Shown here: piece by piece, positions 45,693 to 53,784 of the stretch
Layout of the letters: each line of letters begins with the position of its first letter
How positions within the stretch are numbered: position 1 is the stretch's first letter
From: Paracoccus caeni
Lineage (GTDB): Bacteria > Pseudomonadota > Alphaproteobacteria > Rhodobacterales > Rhodobacteraceae
Direction: 5' to 3'
NCBI RefSeq assembly: GCF_016629665.1
Contig: NZ_JAEPRQ010000010.1
Coordinates: 1-64,000 of the forward strand
DNA length: 64,000 nt
The notes under the pieces: model-generated
Told to the model about the DNA's origin: nothing
Seen by the model: the letters and a program-made list of their open reading frames with translations, nothing else
Database searches by the model: none
Made by a program: the position numbers and the translations under genes

Positions 45693-46925
45693 ATGGCCGG
45701 GCGCACCCTTCAGGACAAGCTTGCGATCCTTTCGGACGCGGCAAAATACGACGCCTCCTGCGCTTCCAGCGGGAGTGAACGGCGGGATTCGCGCAAGGGC
45801 GGCATCGGATCGTCAGGGGGCAGCGGGATCTGTCACGCCTACACGCCCGACGGTCGCTGCATCTCGCTGCTGAAGATTCTGATGACGAATTTCTGCATTT
45901 TCGACTGTGCTTATTGCATCAACCGCGTCTCATCTAATGTCGAACGCGCACGATTTTCTGTGGAAGAGGTGGTGTCGCTGACGCTGGAATTCTATCGTCG
46001 CAACTATATTGAAGGGTTGTTCCTGTCGTCCGGCATCATTAAATCGCCGGATCAGACCATGTCGGATATGGTCCGCATCGCCCGCAGCCTACGCGAAGAT
46101 CATCTGTTCCGTGGCTATATCCATCTGAAAACCATCCCCGACGCCGCCCCCGAACTGATCCGCGAGGCGGGTTTGTGGGCCGACAGGCTGTCTATCAATG
46201 TCGAACTGCCACAGGATGCAAGCGTTCGCAGTCTTGCGCCGGAAAAGCGACCAGAGACCATCAGGGGCGCGATGGCGCAGGTTCGCGTTGAACAGCAAGC
46301 GGCGACAGAAAAGACCTATCGCGGGCGCAAGGCGCGTCGTTTCGCGCCCGCCGGGCAAAGCACACAGATGATTGTGGGGGCCGATGGTGCGGATGATCTG
46401 ACCATCCTGAACAGCGCAACCCGGCTTTATTCCGGTTACAAACTGCGACGGGTTTATTATTCGGCCTTCAGCCCGATCCCCGATGCCTCGGCTGCCCTGC
46501 CGCTGGTAAAGCCGCCGCTGCTGCGCGAGCATCGCCTGTATCAGGCTGATTGGTTGCTGCGTTTCTACGGCTTTTCGACTGAAGAAATCTGCACGGGTGC
46601 GATCGGCGGCCATCTGGATCTGGACGTGGATCCAAAGCTGGCATGGGCGCTTCGAAACCGCGCGCTTTTCCCGGTGGATGTGAACCATGCCGCGCGGGAG
46701 CTGCTGCTGCGAGTGCCGGGCTTTGGTACGCGGATCGTCGACCGCATTCTGGTCGCGCGCCGCCACGCCCGCCTGCGGGTCGAAGATTTGGCACGCATGG
46801 GTGCGTTGGTAAAAAAGGCGCGCCCGTTCATTCAGGCCCCCGGTTGGTCGCCCGGCAGTCTGACCGACAGCGCCGATCTGCGCACCCGCTTCTTGCCGCC
46901 GCCGCAACAATTGGCGCTGCTGTGA
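45693..46925 (+). CDS. radical SAM protein, putative DNA modification/repair
   Basis: A 410 aa radical SAM enzyme. The iron-sulfur motif is CIFDCAYC (about residue 68), with GLFLSSGI and RLSINVELPQ following, and a helix-hairpin-helix-like end (LLLRVPGFGTRIVDRILVARR) that suggests DNA binding. I identify it with the radical SAM family (TIGR03916 type) that always pairs with the UdgX partner gene, as here, where the stop overlaps the next start (GTGA). The substrate is unknown. Confidence 0.9.
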   Translation: MAGRTLQDKLAILSDAAKYDASCASSGSERRDSRKGGIGSSGGSGICHAYTPDGRCISLLKILMTNFCIFDCAYCINRVSSNVERARFSVEEVVSLTLEFYRRNYIEGLFLSSGIIKSPDQTMSDMVRIARSLREDHLFRGYIHLKTIPDAAPELIREAGLWADRLSINVELPQDASVRSLAPEKRPETIRGAMAQVRVEQQAATEKTYRGRKARRFAPAGQSTQMIVGADGADDLTILNSATRLYSGYKLRRVYYSAFSPIPDASAALPLVKPPLLREHRLYQADWLLRFYGFSTEEICTGAIGGHLDLDVDPKLAWALRNRALFPVDVNHAARELLLRVPGFGTRIVDRILVARRHARLRVEDLARMGALVKKARPFIQAPGWSPGSLTDSADLRTRFLPPPQQLALL

Positions 46926-48352
46926 CCTACGCCGTCACCTTGCCCGAAACCGGAACCTGCGAAGCTTGGCGCAACGCCGCCCGGCGCGCGATTAGCCATG
47001 CGATCTCGCCTGAGAAGCTCGACTGGACGGGCAACCATGGTCTGTTCGATGCGGCACCCCTGCCAACCGTCCCCGGCCCGCATGAGGTTCGCACCCGTAA
47101 GGATTTCCTACCGCTTACACGCACGGTCGTCTGGCACAAATCGCCCGCTCGCTTCGGCCTGCTGTATCAAGCGCTCTGGCGGATGAGCCGACGTGACGGT
47201 GATCCGCTGTCGCAGGCAGACCCTTTGGGGCGGCAACTGCACCTGATGAGCCGCGCCGTGCGCCGTGATATTCACAAAATGCACGCTTTCGTCAGGTTTC
47301 GCGAACTGCCCGGCACCGCCCCCCGCCGCAGTTTCGCCGCTTGGTTCGAACCCGAGCACAACACGCTTGAACCCGGCAGCACTTTCTTCGCCCGCCGCTT
47401 CGCCGACATGGATTGGCTAATTGCGACTCCCAGCCTGTCGGCTCGTTTCCGCGCTGGCACATTAACCTTCCATCCCGGCGGTCCCCGACCCGATCTGCCC
47501 GACGATGCTGCCGAGACGTTGTGGGCAACCTATTTTACCAACATTTTCAACCCTGCTCGGATCAAGCTGAATGCGATGCGGTCCGAAATGCCGAAGAAAT
47601 ACTGGAAGAACCTGCCCGAGACCGAATTGATCCCCGAAATGCTGGCCGATGCCGAAGAGCGGGTGGAACGGATGCGGGAGGCTGGCGCATCCGACCCGCG
47701 TCAAGGCGCGGCGCCCGTCTCGACTCGCTATCGCAGTTCCATGCCGCAGGCTGCCGAACTGCCCGATACACTTGATCAAGCGCGGCAGGCAGCGATGCAA
47801 TGCCGCCGTTGCAATCTGTGCGAGGCCGCGACGCAAACGGTTTGGGGTGAAGGATCAACGGATGCCCGCGCGATGATAGTGGGCGAACAGCCGGGCGATC
47901 ACGAGGATTTGCAGGGCCGCCCCTTCTTGGGTCCCGCCGGTCAGTTGCTACGCCAAACGATGCAACAGGCCGGGTTGGAAGTCGCGCAGGTCTGGCTTAC
48001 CAATGCCGTCAAACATTTCAAATTCGTAGCGCAGGGTAAACGCCGCCTTCACCGCAACCCTGATCGCGGCGAGATCCGGCATTGTCGATGGTGGTTAAGG
48101 CTGGAGCACCGCTTTATTCAGCCGAAGATAGCTCTGGCCCTTGGCGCATCCGCAGCTTTTGCGTTGACCGACAACGATGGCCCGATGAACGAACGGCGCG
48201 GAAAAATCGAAACCGGGCTGCATGGTGGCCCGGTTCTGGTGTCTTGGCATCCCGCCTATATCTTGCGTATTTCCGACGCTCAGAAGCGTACAATAGCACT
48301 GCAACAGCTTAGCGATGATCTAACCTCGGTCTCGCGGCTGTCAGTCAAATAG
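46922..48352 (+). CDS. UdgX-family uracil-DNA glycosylase with N-terminal DUF4130 domain
   Basis: A 476 aa two-domain protein. The N-terminal part (about 1-240: WRNAARRAI, GLLYQALWRMSRRDGD, MHAFVRFRELPG, YFTNIFNPARIKLNAMRSEMPKKYW) is the DUF4130 domain. The C-terminal part is UdgX-like: cluster Cys in CRRCNLCEAAT, motif GEQPGDHEDLQGRPFLGPAG, the KRRLH loop (usual KRRIH, whose His bonds covalently to uracil-site DNA) and SWHPAYILR. I chose GTG at 46922 because it overlaps the radical SAM stop. Soluble DNA-repair enzyme. Confidence 0.93.
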   Translation: MTYAVTLPETGTCEAWRNAARRAISHAISPEKLDWTGNHGLFDAAPLPTVPGPHEVRTRKDFLPLTRTVVWHKSPARFGLLYQALWRMSRRDGDPLSQADPLGRQLHLMSRAVRRDIHKMHAFVRFRELPGTAPRRSFAAWFEPEHNTLEPGSTFFARRFADMDWLIATPSLSARFRAGTLTFHPGGPRPDLPDDAAETLWATYFTNIFNPARIKLNAMRSEMPKKYWKNLPETELIPEMLADAEERVERMREAGASDPRQGAAPVSTRYRSSMPQAAELPDTLDQARQAAMQCRRCNLCEAATQTVWGEGSTDARAMIVGEQPGDHEDLQGRPFLGPAGQLLRQTMQQAGLEVAQVWLTNAVKHFKFVAQGKRRLHRNPDRGEIRHCRWWLRLEHRFIQPKIALALGASAAFALTDNDGPMNERRGKIETGLHGGPVLVSWHPAYILRISDAQKRTIALQQLSDDLTSVSRLSVK

Positions 48353-48571
48353 TCGCGATTTTTCTTAGAAATCCTTCAAATAGGCGCGGGTCTTTTTGCT
48401 GTTGCGACGACTACGCTGGGCGCGGCCTATGTGGCGCCGCTGGTTGGCCTCCGCTAGAAATTGGTTCACCTAAAATGTTGTCTTATGAGAGCGGAAACGC
48501 GCCTCGCCCACATGTTGGGCGATTGCCCAAATAGACAGGGTGACGTTCCATCATAGGTAGCATATGTATCG

Positions 48572-49410
48572 CTCAACGACCGGGTGGCTTGTGTAATTGT
48601 TTATGAGTTCGCTGCCCGGTCGTTTGAGCAAAATCCCAAAACGATTGGCTTTTCGGTATCCGCCGGCGGTTGATTTTTTTGACGCCAAGCTGAAGATATT
48701 TTCTGCAACATACGCAAGAAATGTCCTTTCGGATAGGCTGCTCGATTTTTCTTTGACCGACTCATCAATCAGGAATACGCCAAAGGCAATTCGCGAAGAG
48801 ACGGGTAGAGTGATCAGCCGCAGGTTTGTGTTGGCTGCCGCGTAATGTGTGTGTGAAGCGGCTGATCATCTTCTCTTCCTTCCCCTTGATTACGTCCTGC
48901 TTGACGAATCCGGGATGGTAAGAACCCCCTACACCTGTAGCGGCCCTTGACTGGATAAGCCGGAATGGTTGGTTCATGACTACTCTGCGCCGCCGACACC
49001 GCCAGTGCTCGGGCGGCGCAAGGGGTCGGGATCCCCTGAACTAGGTTGCAGTGTTTACGCCCGACCCCACTTCTAGCTTGCCCTCGGTCGTTTCAGACGG
49101 CAGTCAGCCGCACTTCCCGTCAGGGGATGGTCGCGGGTGTTGGGAAACGGAAGGCGCCGCGACCAAAGTCCCCTGATACTTCTAACACCGAACTGGACAA
49201 GCTGAACCCATAGGCGCATCAGTGATGGGCGCTGGCATCCCGCCTTTTGTGGTCGGCGCCGAGCCGGGTTCCCGCGTTCCACCGAGACCCGGCTCGTTAT
49301 CTGCTCCGACCAGGCGGTTGCGTGCGGTCATCCCAGTGCTGCACGTGTCCGGGCCCGAACAGGAGCTTGATGTCGCGTTTTTGCTCGCGCATCATGTCGG
49401 TCAGATCGTC
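48572..49410. repeat. diverged repeat copy B (phage-like module)
   Basis: This stretch repeats the blocks of the region at 23.34-24.09 kb, with the order changed. TCAACGACCGGG-GGCTTGTGT (48573 on) now lies before the TTGGTTCATG block (about 48968). CACTTCCCGTCAGGGGA, GGCGCCGCGACCAAA, CCGGGTTCCC and TGCGTGCGGTCATCCCAGTGCTG follow as in copy A. The first block forms an inverted repeat, AACGACCGGG and CCCGGTCGTT (48575-48624). An 82 aa open frame (48597-48845) overlaps it, but I cannot support it as a gene. The gap 48353-48571 shows only a membrane-like scrap, LQIGAGLFAVATTTLGAAY, near 48380-48440. Confidence 0.75.
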
Positions 49411-49570
49411 CAGCTTTTCACGGGTATCGAGGCGTTCGCGCTCGATCTGCTTTTCGAGACGCGCGATGTCTTTAGAGTTGGTCCCCCTTGGCCTCCATTC
49501 TGCCGAGTCAGACGCCAAGCTCGAAGAAGGCCACAATGATGGCCCAGAAATCCCGCAGCGCTTCCAGCAT
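49302..49570 (-). pseudogene. phage-type small membrane/coiled-coil protein, frameshifted
   Basis: Minus strand: MLEALRDFWAIIVAFFELGV, a TGA in place of Trp, LGRMEAKG, then a one-G frameshift to TNSKDIARLEKQIERERLDT and REQKRDIKLLFG, ending VQHWDDRTQPPG. A membrane helix followed by a coiled coil and RDIK-L is the pattern of small phage lysis-type or holin-associated proteins. The stop and frameshift show decay. The C-terminal part is duplicated in copy A near 24.0 kb. Confidence 0.65.
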
Positions 49571-49648
49571 TCCGCCCCCTGTGAACACGACATAGATCAC
49601 TGACTGACTAAGGTGAAACACCCCTGGACCAACTGACAGGTTGAACGA

Positions 49649-49887
49649 ATGAACCGCACGATCAAGGAGGCCACCGTGAAGCGCTTCGATTAAGACAGCC
49701 ATGATCAGCTTCGCACGCGCCTCACCGACTTCATAGCTGCCTACAACTTCGCGCGAAGGCTCAAGACCCTCGGCGGCCTCACGCCATACGAATACATCTG
49801 CAAGATCTGGACATCAGAGCCGGACAGATTCACCCTCAACCCGATCCACCAGATGTCGGGACTGAACACCTATGTTCGCTGTGATTA
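49649..49887 (+). mobile_element. IS481-family transposase 3' remnant
   Basis: Plus strand: MNRTIKEATVKRFD, a TAA, then DSHDQLRTRLTDFIAAYNFA and RRLKTLGGLTPYEYICKIWT, SEPDRFTLNPIHQMSGLN. This matches the C-terminus of IS481-type integrase-core transposases. It is truncated at the 5' side and interrupted. Confidence 0.85.
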
Positions 49888-49962
49888 AAGCGGTGCGAGC
49901 GCAGCGAGCGCGCTACGCCGTCTTGGGCTTCTGGCTCCGCCCGTTCACACCGCCTTCCGTGT

Positions 49963-50301
49963 TCACTTTTCCCGATGATCATGATGTGACGGCACCGGCT
50001 GCCCACATAGCTTGCACAGACGTTTTCCCGCGCGCAGCTTGGCATTGCGGTCTCCAACCTGCTGCTCTGAACGAAAGATCTCTTCGTCGGTAGGGTAGCG
50101 GATTCTCAGCCGGTTCCAGAATCCGTATGCCAGTGCAACACCCAAGGCGCATGCGCTGGTTAACGTAAGCCAGTTCGCCAGACTGCTCAGGCAAAGTAAA
50201 CACAGCAAGGCACCGTACGAGGTGCCAGATAGGAAGGCGAGCATCAAAAGTTCTCGCAATGTAAGGATTTCAGTTGGGCAAGGCGCGCTAAGAGCGCTCA
50301 C
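49963..50301 (-). CDS. small membrane protein with C-terminal Cys/His tail
   Basis: A 112 aa protein. Residues 15-65 are hydrophobic and could form two membrane helices (LLMLAFLSGTSYGALLCLLCLS; LTSACALGVALAYGFW). Then comes a charged stretch and a tail with CKLCGQPVPSHHDH, a possible metal site of two Cys and two or three His. No ribosome-binding site is clear and the family is not recognised. It lies in phage-like accessory DNA, so a phage or plasmid origin is possible. Confidence 0.45.
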   Translation of the reverse strand: MSALSAPCPTEILTLRELLMLAFLSGTSYGALLCLLCLSSLANWLTLTSACALGVALAYGFWNRLRIRYPTDEEIFRSEQQVGDRNAKLRAGKRLCKLCGQPVPSHHDHREK

Positions 50302-50444
50302 ACCAAGGCATATTCAACCGGGAAGCTCAATGCCGGCCTGTTTAACTTTTGTAGGTTGCATGGTCGGAGCAGGCGTTGGCAATCGGCGAGAAGACAGGAT
50401 AGCTTGAGTTGATTGCACTGAACGGGAAGAAGTTACGCAACGCG

Positions 50445-50654
50445 TTATTTCAGTTGATTTCCCCTCAGGTCATACAAAATTTCACGCCCTATAACTGCCG
50501 CAGCTTCATCCATGTCTGGAAGCAACTCTTCCAAAAAAGCGATGATCTTCGGACGTTCAGCCGGATTGCGCGAAACATATTCCGCAACGAGGAAAAGCAC
50601 TGTGCGTTGCCTGATCTGGAGCTCCTGCTCCAAGCGGGAAACTGTATCTTGCAT
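50445..50654 (-). CDS. small helical protein, paralogue of the one at 21.9 kb
   Basis: A 69 aa helical protein: MQDTVSRLEQELQIRQRTVL, FLVAEYVSRNPAERPKIIAF, then MDEAAAVIGREILYDL. It shares the pattern LE-E---R, FL-EYV-R-P-ER, EAAA-I with the product at 21949-22182. I chose the ATG at 50654 because GGGGA lies 7 nt before it; upstream ATG or GTG codons would add 4 or 7 residues. Its upstream neighbour is a broken GntR gene. Function unknown. Confidence 0.75.
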   Translation of the reverse strand: MQDTVSRLEQELQIRQRTVLFLVAEYVSRNPAERPKIIAFLEELLPDMDEAAAVIGREILYDLRGNQLK

Positions 50655-50689
50655 CGCAATCCCCATCTTGGCCACGTGACACCCGTTTT

Positions 50690-50957
50690 AGCCTGTCGCC
50701 CGGCTCATCGGCGCTGATTTTCAGCGTCAGGCCACCTTGGCCGGACACGAAGACGCCCACCCCTGCCGAGATTCGACCAGACATTCAGACCGCAAATGGG
50801 CAATCGCCTCGCGAACCACGGTCCGACTGACATTGTAGATGTCGCAAAGCTGGGCTTCGATAGGTATGCGCTCACCAATCGGATATTCGCCATTCTAGAT
50901 CCTCTCGGCGATATCGCGCGCCATGATCGAAGCCAGACTGTCACGCCTGCGTTTCAT
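50690..50957 (-). pseudogene. truncated GntR (FadR-type) regulator
   Basis: Minus strand: MKRRRDSLASIMARDIAERI, TAG stop, NGEYPIGERIPIEAQLCDIY, NVSRTVVREAIAHLRSE, LVESRQG, then in another frame VGVFVSGQGGLTLKISADEP. This is a GntR winged-helix domain. The effector domain is missing; homology ends where the phage-like DNA with the small helical gene begins. It lies directly downstream of the aldehyde dehydrogenase gene, so it may once have controlled that cluster. The stretch 50302-50444 holds nothing. Confidence 0.85.
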
Positions 50958-51037
50958 CCCATACTCCAGCCATCAGACATCATATAATTAGCTACGCGAT
51001 TTTTCCTGCGGGCTGCAACAGGTTGGAAACAGGTCCG

Positions 51038-52558
51038 TCAGCCTCCGAGCAGATCTCTCGGTAGCAAGCCTTCGGGAAAATTCTGATAGCTCACCGGCCG
51101 AAGAAAGCGGCGGATAGAGAGCGTGCCGATAGAAGTGGCGCCGAAATTGGTGCTGGCGGGATAGGGACCGCCGTGGACCATGGCGTCGGCGACCTCGACC
51201 CCGGTGGGGAAGCCGTTGACCAGGACGCGGCCTGCCTTACGCTCCAAAATCGGCAATAGTGCTTGGGCTGAGGGTAGATCGGGATCGTCCATGTGGATCG
51301 TCGTGGTCAGTTGTCCATCAAAGCCGCGTGCAAGCCGCGTCATCTCGTCCAGATTGCTGACGCGGATGATCAGGCCCAGGGGCCCGAAGACTTCTTCGCC
51401 AAGGGCGTGGTCTTGCAGATAGGCATTTGCCGTTGTCTCGTAGAGGTTTGGGCTAACTTGGCGATCGTTGCTCTCGGTGGTCAGGACCGGCTTTACCGCA
51501 TTGCGGCTATCAAAGCGAGCTTTGCCGTCGCGATAGGCCTGCGCGATTCCGGGGGTCAGCATTGCTTGCGGGGCGACATCGGCAAGGGCTGCCTTAGCGG
51601 CATCAGTGAAGCGGTCGGCGTCGGGGCCGTCCAGAACAACGGCAATGCCGGGATTGGTGCAGAACTGACCCGCGCCCATCGTCAGCGACGCTGCCCAGCC
51701 ACTGCCGATGGTTTCCGCGCGTGCGCCCATCGCGGCGGGTAGCAGGAACATCGGGTTGACCGAGCCCAACTCGCCGAAGAACGGGATCGGCTCGGGCCGT
51801 GCGGCACACAGATCGAACAGCGCCCGGCCACCGGCAAGGCTGCCGGTAAAGCCGGCGGCCTTAATCAGCGGGTGTTGCACCAACGCAGTGCCGACGTCGC
51901 GCCTGCCGCCTTGGACCAGACTGAACACACCGGGATGCAGATTGCGGGTCCGGATTGCGGCGTGGATCGCTTCGGCCACGATTTCGCCAGTGCCGGGATG
52001 GGCAGAGTGGCCCTTGACTACGACCGGGCATCCGGCAGCCAGTGCTGCGGCGGTGTCGCCGCCTGCGGTGGAAAAGGCCAGCGGGAAATTGGATGCGCCG
52101 AAGACTGCGACCGGGCCGATTGGGCGTTCGATCAAACGCAAATCGGGACGCGGCAGCGGCTGACGATCCGGCAAGGCGGGATCGTGGCGGCGGTCAAGGT
52201 AGTCACCCTTGCGGATATGGTCCGCGAACAGGCGAAGCTGGCCAGTCGTGCGGCCGCGTTCGCCATTCAGACGGGCTTCGGGCAGACCAGTTTCCTGACT
52301 GCCGATTCGGGTGATCGCTTCCGCCCGCGCCTCGATCTCATCCGCGATGGCGTCAAGGAAACGGGCGCGGTCGTCGCGGGTGGAATAGCCGAAAGACCAG
52401 AATGCCTCTTCCGCAGCCTCACAGGCGCGGTTGACCAGATCGACCGAACCGACCGAGAATTCATGCACCGGCCCATGCGCCGGTTCGCTGGAAAAACGCT
52501 GATCCGTGGCGATCCAGTCGCCCGCGATCAGATGCTTGCCGTGGGGGGTGAAGGGCAT
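51038..52558 (-). CDS. aldehyde dehydrogenase (2,5-dioxovalerate/alpha-ketoglutarate semialdehyde type)
   Basis: A 506 aa NAD(P)-dependent aldehyde dehydrogenase. Conserved parts are FGASNFPLAFSTAGGDTAAALAAGCPVVVKGHSAHPGT, GFTGSLAGGRAL, the Glu base in FFGELGSVNP and the catalytic Cys in GAGQFCTNPG, followed by EEVFGP. The GELGS-NP and GQFCTNPG pattern is that of ketoglutarate semialdehyde dehydrogenases, which finish sugar-acid pathways. I chose MPFTPHGKH as start. It follows the DapA-family gene in the same direction, a pairing known from glucarate and pentose-acid routes. Confidence 0.93.
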   Translation of the reverse strand: MPFTPHGKHLIAGDWIATDQRFSSEPAHGPVHEFSVGSVDLVNRACEAAEEAFWSFGYSTRDDRARFLDAIADEIEARAEAITRIGSQETGLPEARLNGERGRTTGQLRLFADHIRKGDYLDRRHDPALPDRQPLPRPDLRLIERPIGPVAVFGASNFPLAFSTAGGDTAAALAAGCPVVVKGHSAHPGTGEIVAEAIHAAIRTRNLHPGVFSLVQGGRRDVGTALVQHPLIKAAGFTGSLAGGRALFDLCAARPEPIPFFGELGSVNPMFLLPAAMGARAETIGSGWAASLTMGAGQFCTNPGIAVVLDGPDADRFTDAAKAALADVAPQAMLTPGIAQAYRDGKARFDSRNAVKPVLTTESNDRQVSPNLYETTANAYLQDHALGEEVFGPLGLIIRVSNLDEMTRLARGFDGQLTTTIHMDDPDLPSAQALLPILERKAGRVLVNGFPTGVEVADAMVHGGPYPASTNFGATSIGTLSIRRFLRPVSYQNFPEGLLPRDLLGG

Positions 52559-52632
52559 CAGGAAGGTCCGTTCTGCATAAGAAATGAAATGGGGGCGGCA
52601 CATCGTCCGCCCCCCGGTCGACGCTGATCGCG

Positions 52633-53535
52633 TCAGATCAGGTCCTTCAGGGCCTCATCCATCTTCTGCTTCTGCGCGTCGCTCACCACTTCCATCGGCG
52701 CGCGCGGTGCGAACATCGGTTGGCCCTGACGGTGCTGGATGTATTTCACGCAGGCAGGCAGGTTGTCATGGCTTAGCGCGTTCCACAGGCGGTTCAGTTT
52801 GTTGTGGATCGCCAGTGCTTCTTCGTGCTTGCCAGCCTCGGTCAGCGTGAACAGTTTCGATGTCACGCCCGGCAAAGCCGCGGTCAGCGCCGAAATCGCG
52901 CCATCGGCACCAAGCGCAAATGCCGAATACAGCAGCGCATCAACGCCGGTCAGCACGATATTGTCCGGCTTGGTCTGCTGCACCAGATCAGAGACCGATT
53001 TCAGGTCGCCCGAGCTTTGCTTCATGCCGATCACGCCCGGCACTTCATCCATGATCCGCAGCATCAGATCGACCGACAGGTAGTTCCACGGGATCACGTT
53101 ATAGATGATGATCGGAATCCCAGTTTCTTCCCAGATCTGGCGGAAATGCGCGACCGTCGCATCGGGGCCGGGCTTGAACAGGTAATGCACAGGCGTCACC
53201 TGCAGCGCGTCCACCTTGATGTCGTGCAGCGCGTTGGTACGGTCGATCGCTTCCTTGGTCGAGTTGACGATCAGGCCGGCGACGAAAGGCACGCGGCCCG
53301 CCACACCGGCGGCAGTCGCCTTCATCGCTTCGACGAATTCTTCGGTCGCCAGCGTATGGCCTTCGCCGGTCGAGCCGCCTGCGACCACGCCATTGGCGCC
53401 AGCCTTGATGGTCCAGTCCATCTGGTCGGCGATGGTCTGCGATTGCAGCTTGCCATCTTCACCGAACGGCATGGTCACCGGGGGCAAAATCCCGCGCAGC
53501 GCCTTTTTCAGGGCGGGCTTGTCGATCTGGGGCAT
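52633..53535 (-). CDS. DapA-family keto-deoxy sugar-acid dehydratase/aldolase
   Basis: A 300 aa family member with GGSTGEGHTL, Tyr in IIIYNVIPWN and Schiff-base Lys in IGMKQSSGD. The start ATG at 53535 follows GGAGAACGAGG. Next to an alpha-ketoglutarate semialdehyde dehydrogenase-like gene it would fit a dehydratase that turns a keto-deoxy acid into that semialdehyde. Which acid (for example a glucarate-, pentonate- or hydroxyproline-derived one) cannot be read from the sequence. Divergent from an IclR gene. Confidence 0.9.
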   Translation of the reverse strand: MPQIDKPALKKALRGILPPVTMPFGEDGKLQSQTIADQMDWTIKAGANGVVAGGSTGEGHTLATEEFVEAMKATAAGVAGRVPFVAGLIVNSTKEAIDRTNALHDIKVDALQVTPVHYLFKPGPDATVAHFRQIWEETGIPIIIYNVIPWNYLSVDLMLRIMDEVPGVIGMKQSSGDLKSVSDLVQQTKPDNIVLTGVDALLYSAFALGADGAISALTAALPGVTSKLFTLTEAGKHEEALAIHNKLNRLWNALSHDNLPACVKYIQHRQGQPMFAPRAPMEVVSDAQKQKMDEALKDLI

Positions 53536-53745
53536 TCCTCGTTCTCCTTCCTCAGCCTTTCGGCTCTCATTGATTCCCATATTGTGGGATTTAATCTCAC
53601 TAAAAGAGATTATTTGCAGGATGTGATCCCGTCAAGCATTCAGAAGCGGAATCGACGCACTTTCCGCAGGCGGCAAATGACCCGGAATACCGCATCGATC
53701 TGGACAGCGGGCAGCAGGGCGGGGTAAGACTGGAGGTGATAGATT

Positions 53746-53777
53746 GTCCGTATTCCGGACTGCAATTTCATTCCGGA
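53746..53777. promoter_or_regulatory. candidate IclR operator
   Basis: GTCCG-TATTC-CGGAC (53746-53760) is a 5+5+5 inverted repeat and ATTCCGGA recurs directly 18 bp later (53752 and 53770). It lies in the divergent region, just upstream of the IclR start. Confidence 0.45.
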
Positions 53778-53784
53778 GCTTACA

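Noticed and set aside
46643..46921. N-terminal extension of the UdgX gene
   Set aside because: It lies inside the radical SAM gene in another frame; the GTG overlapping that gene's stop is the better start.
48114..48304. Antisense frames within the UdgX gene
   Set aside because: Shadows of a well-supported gene.
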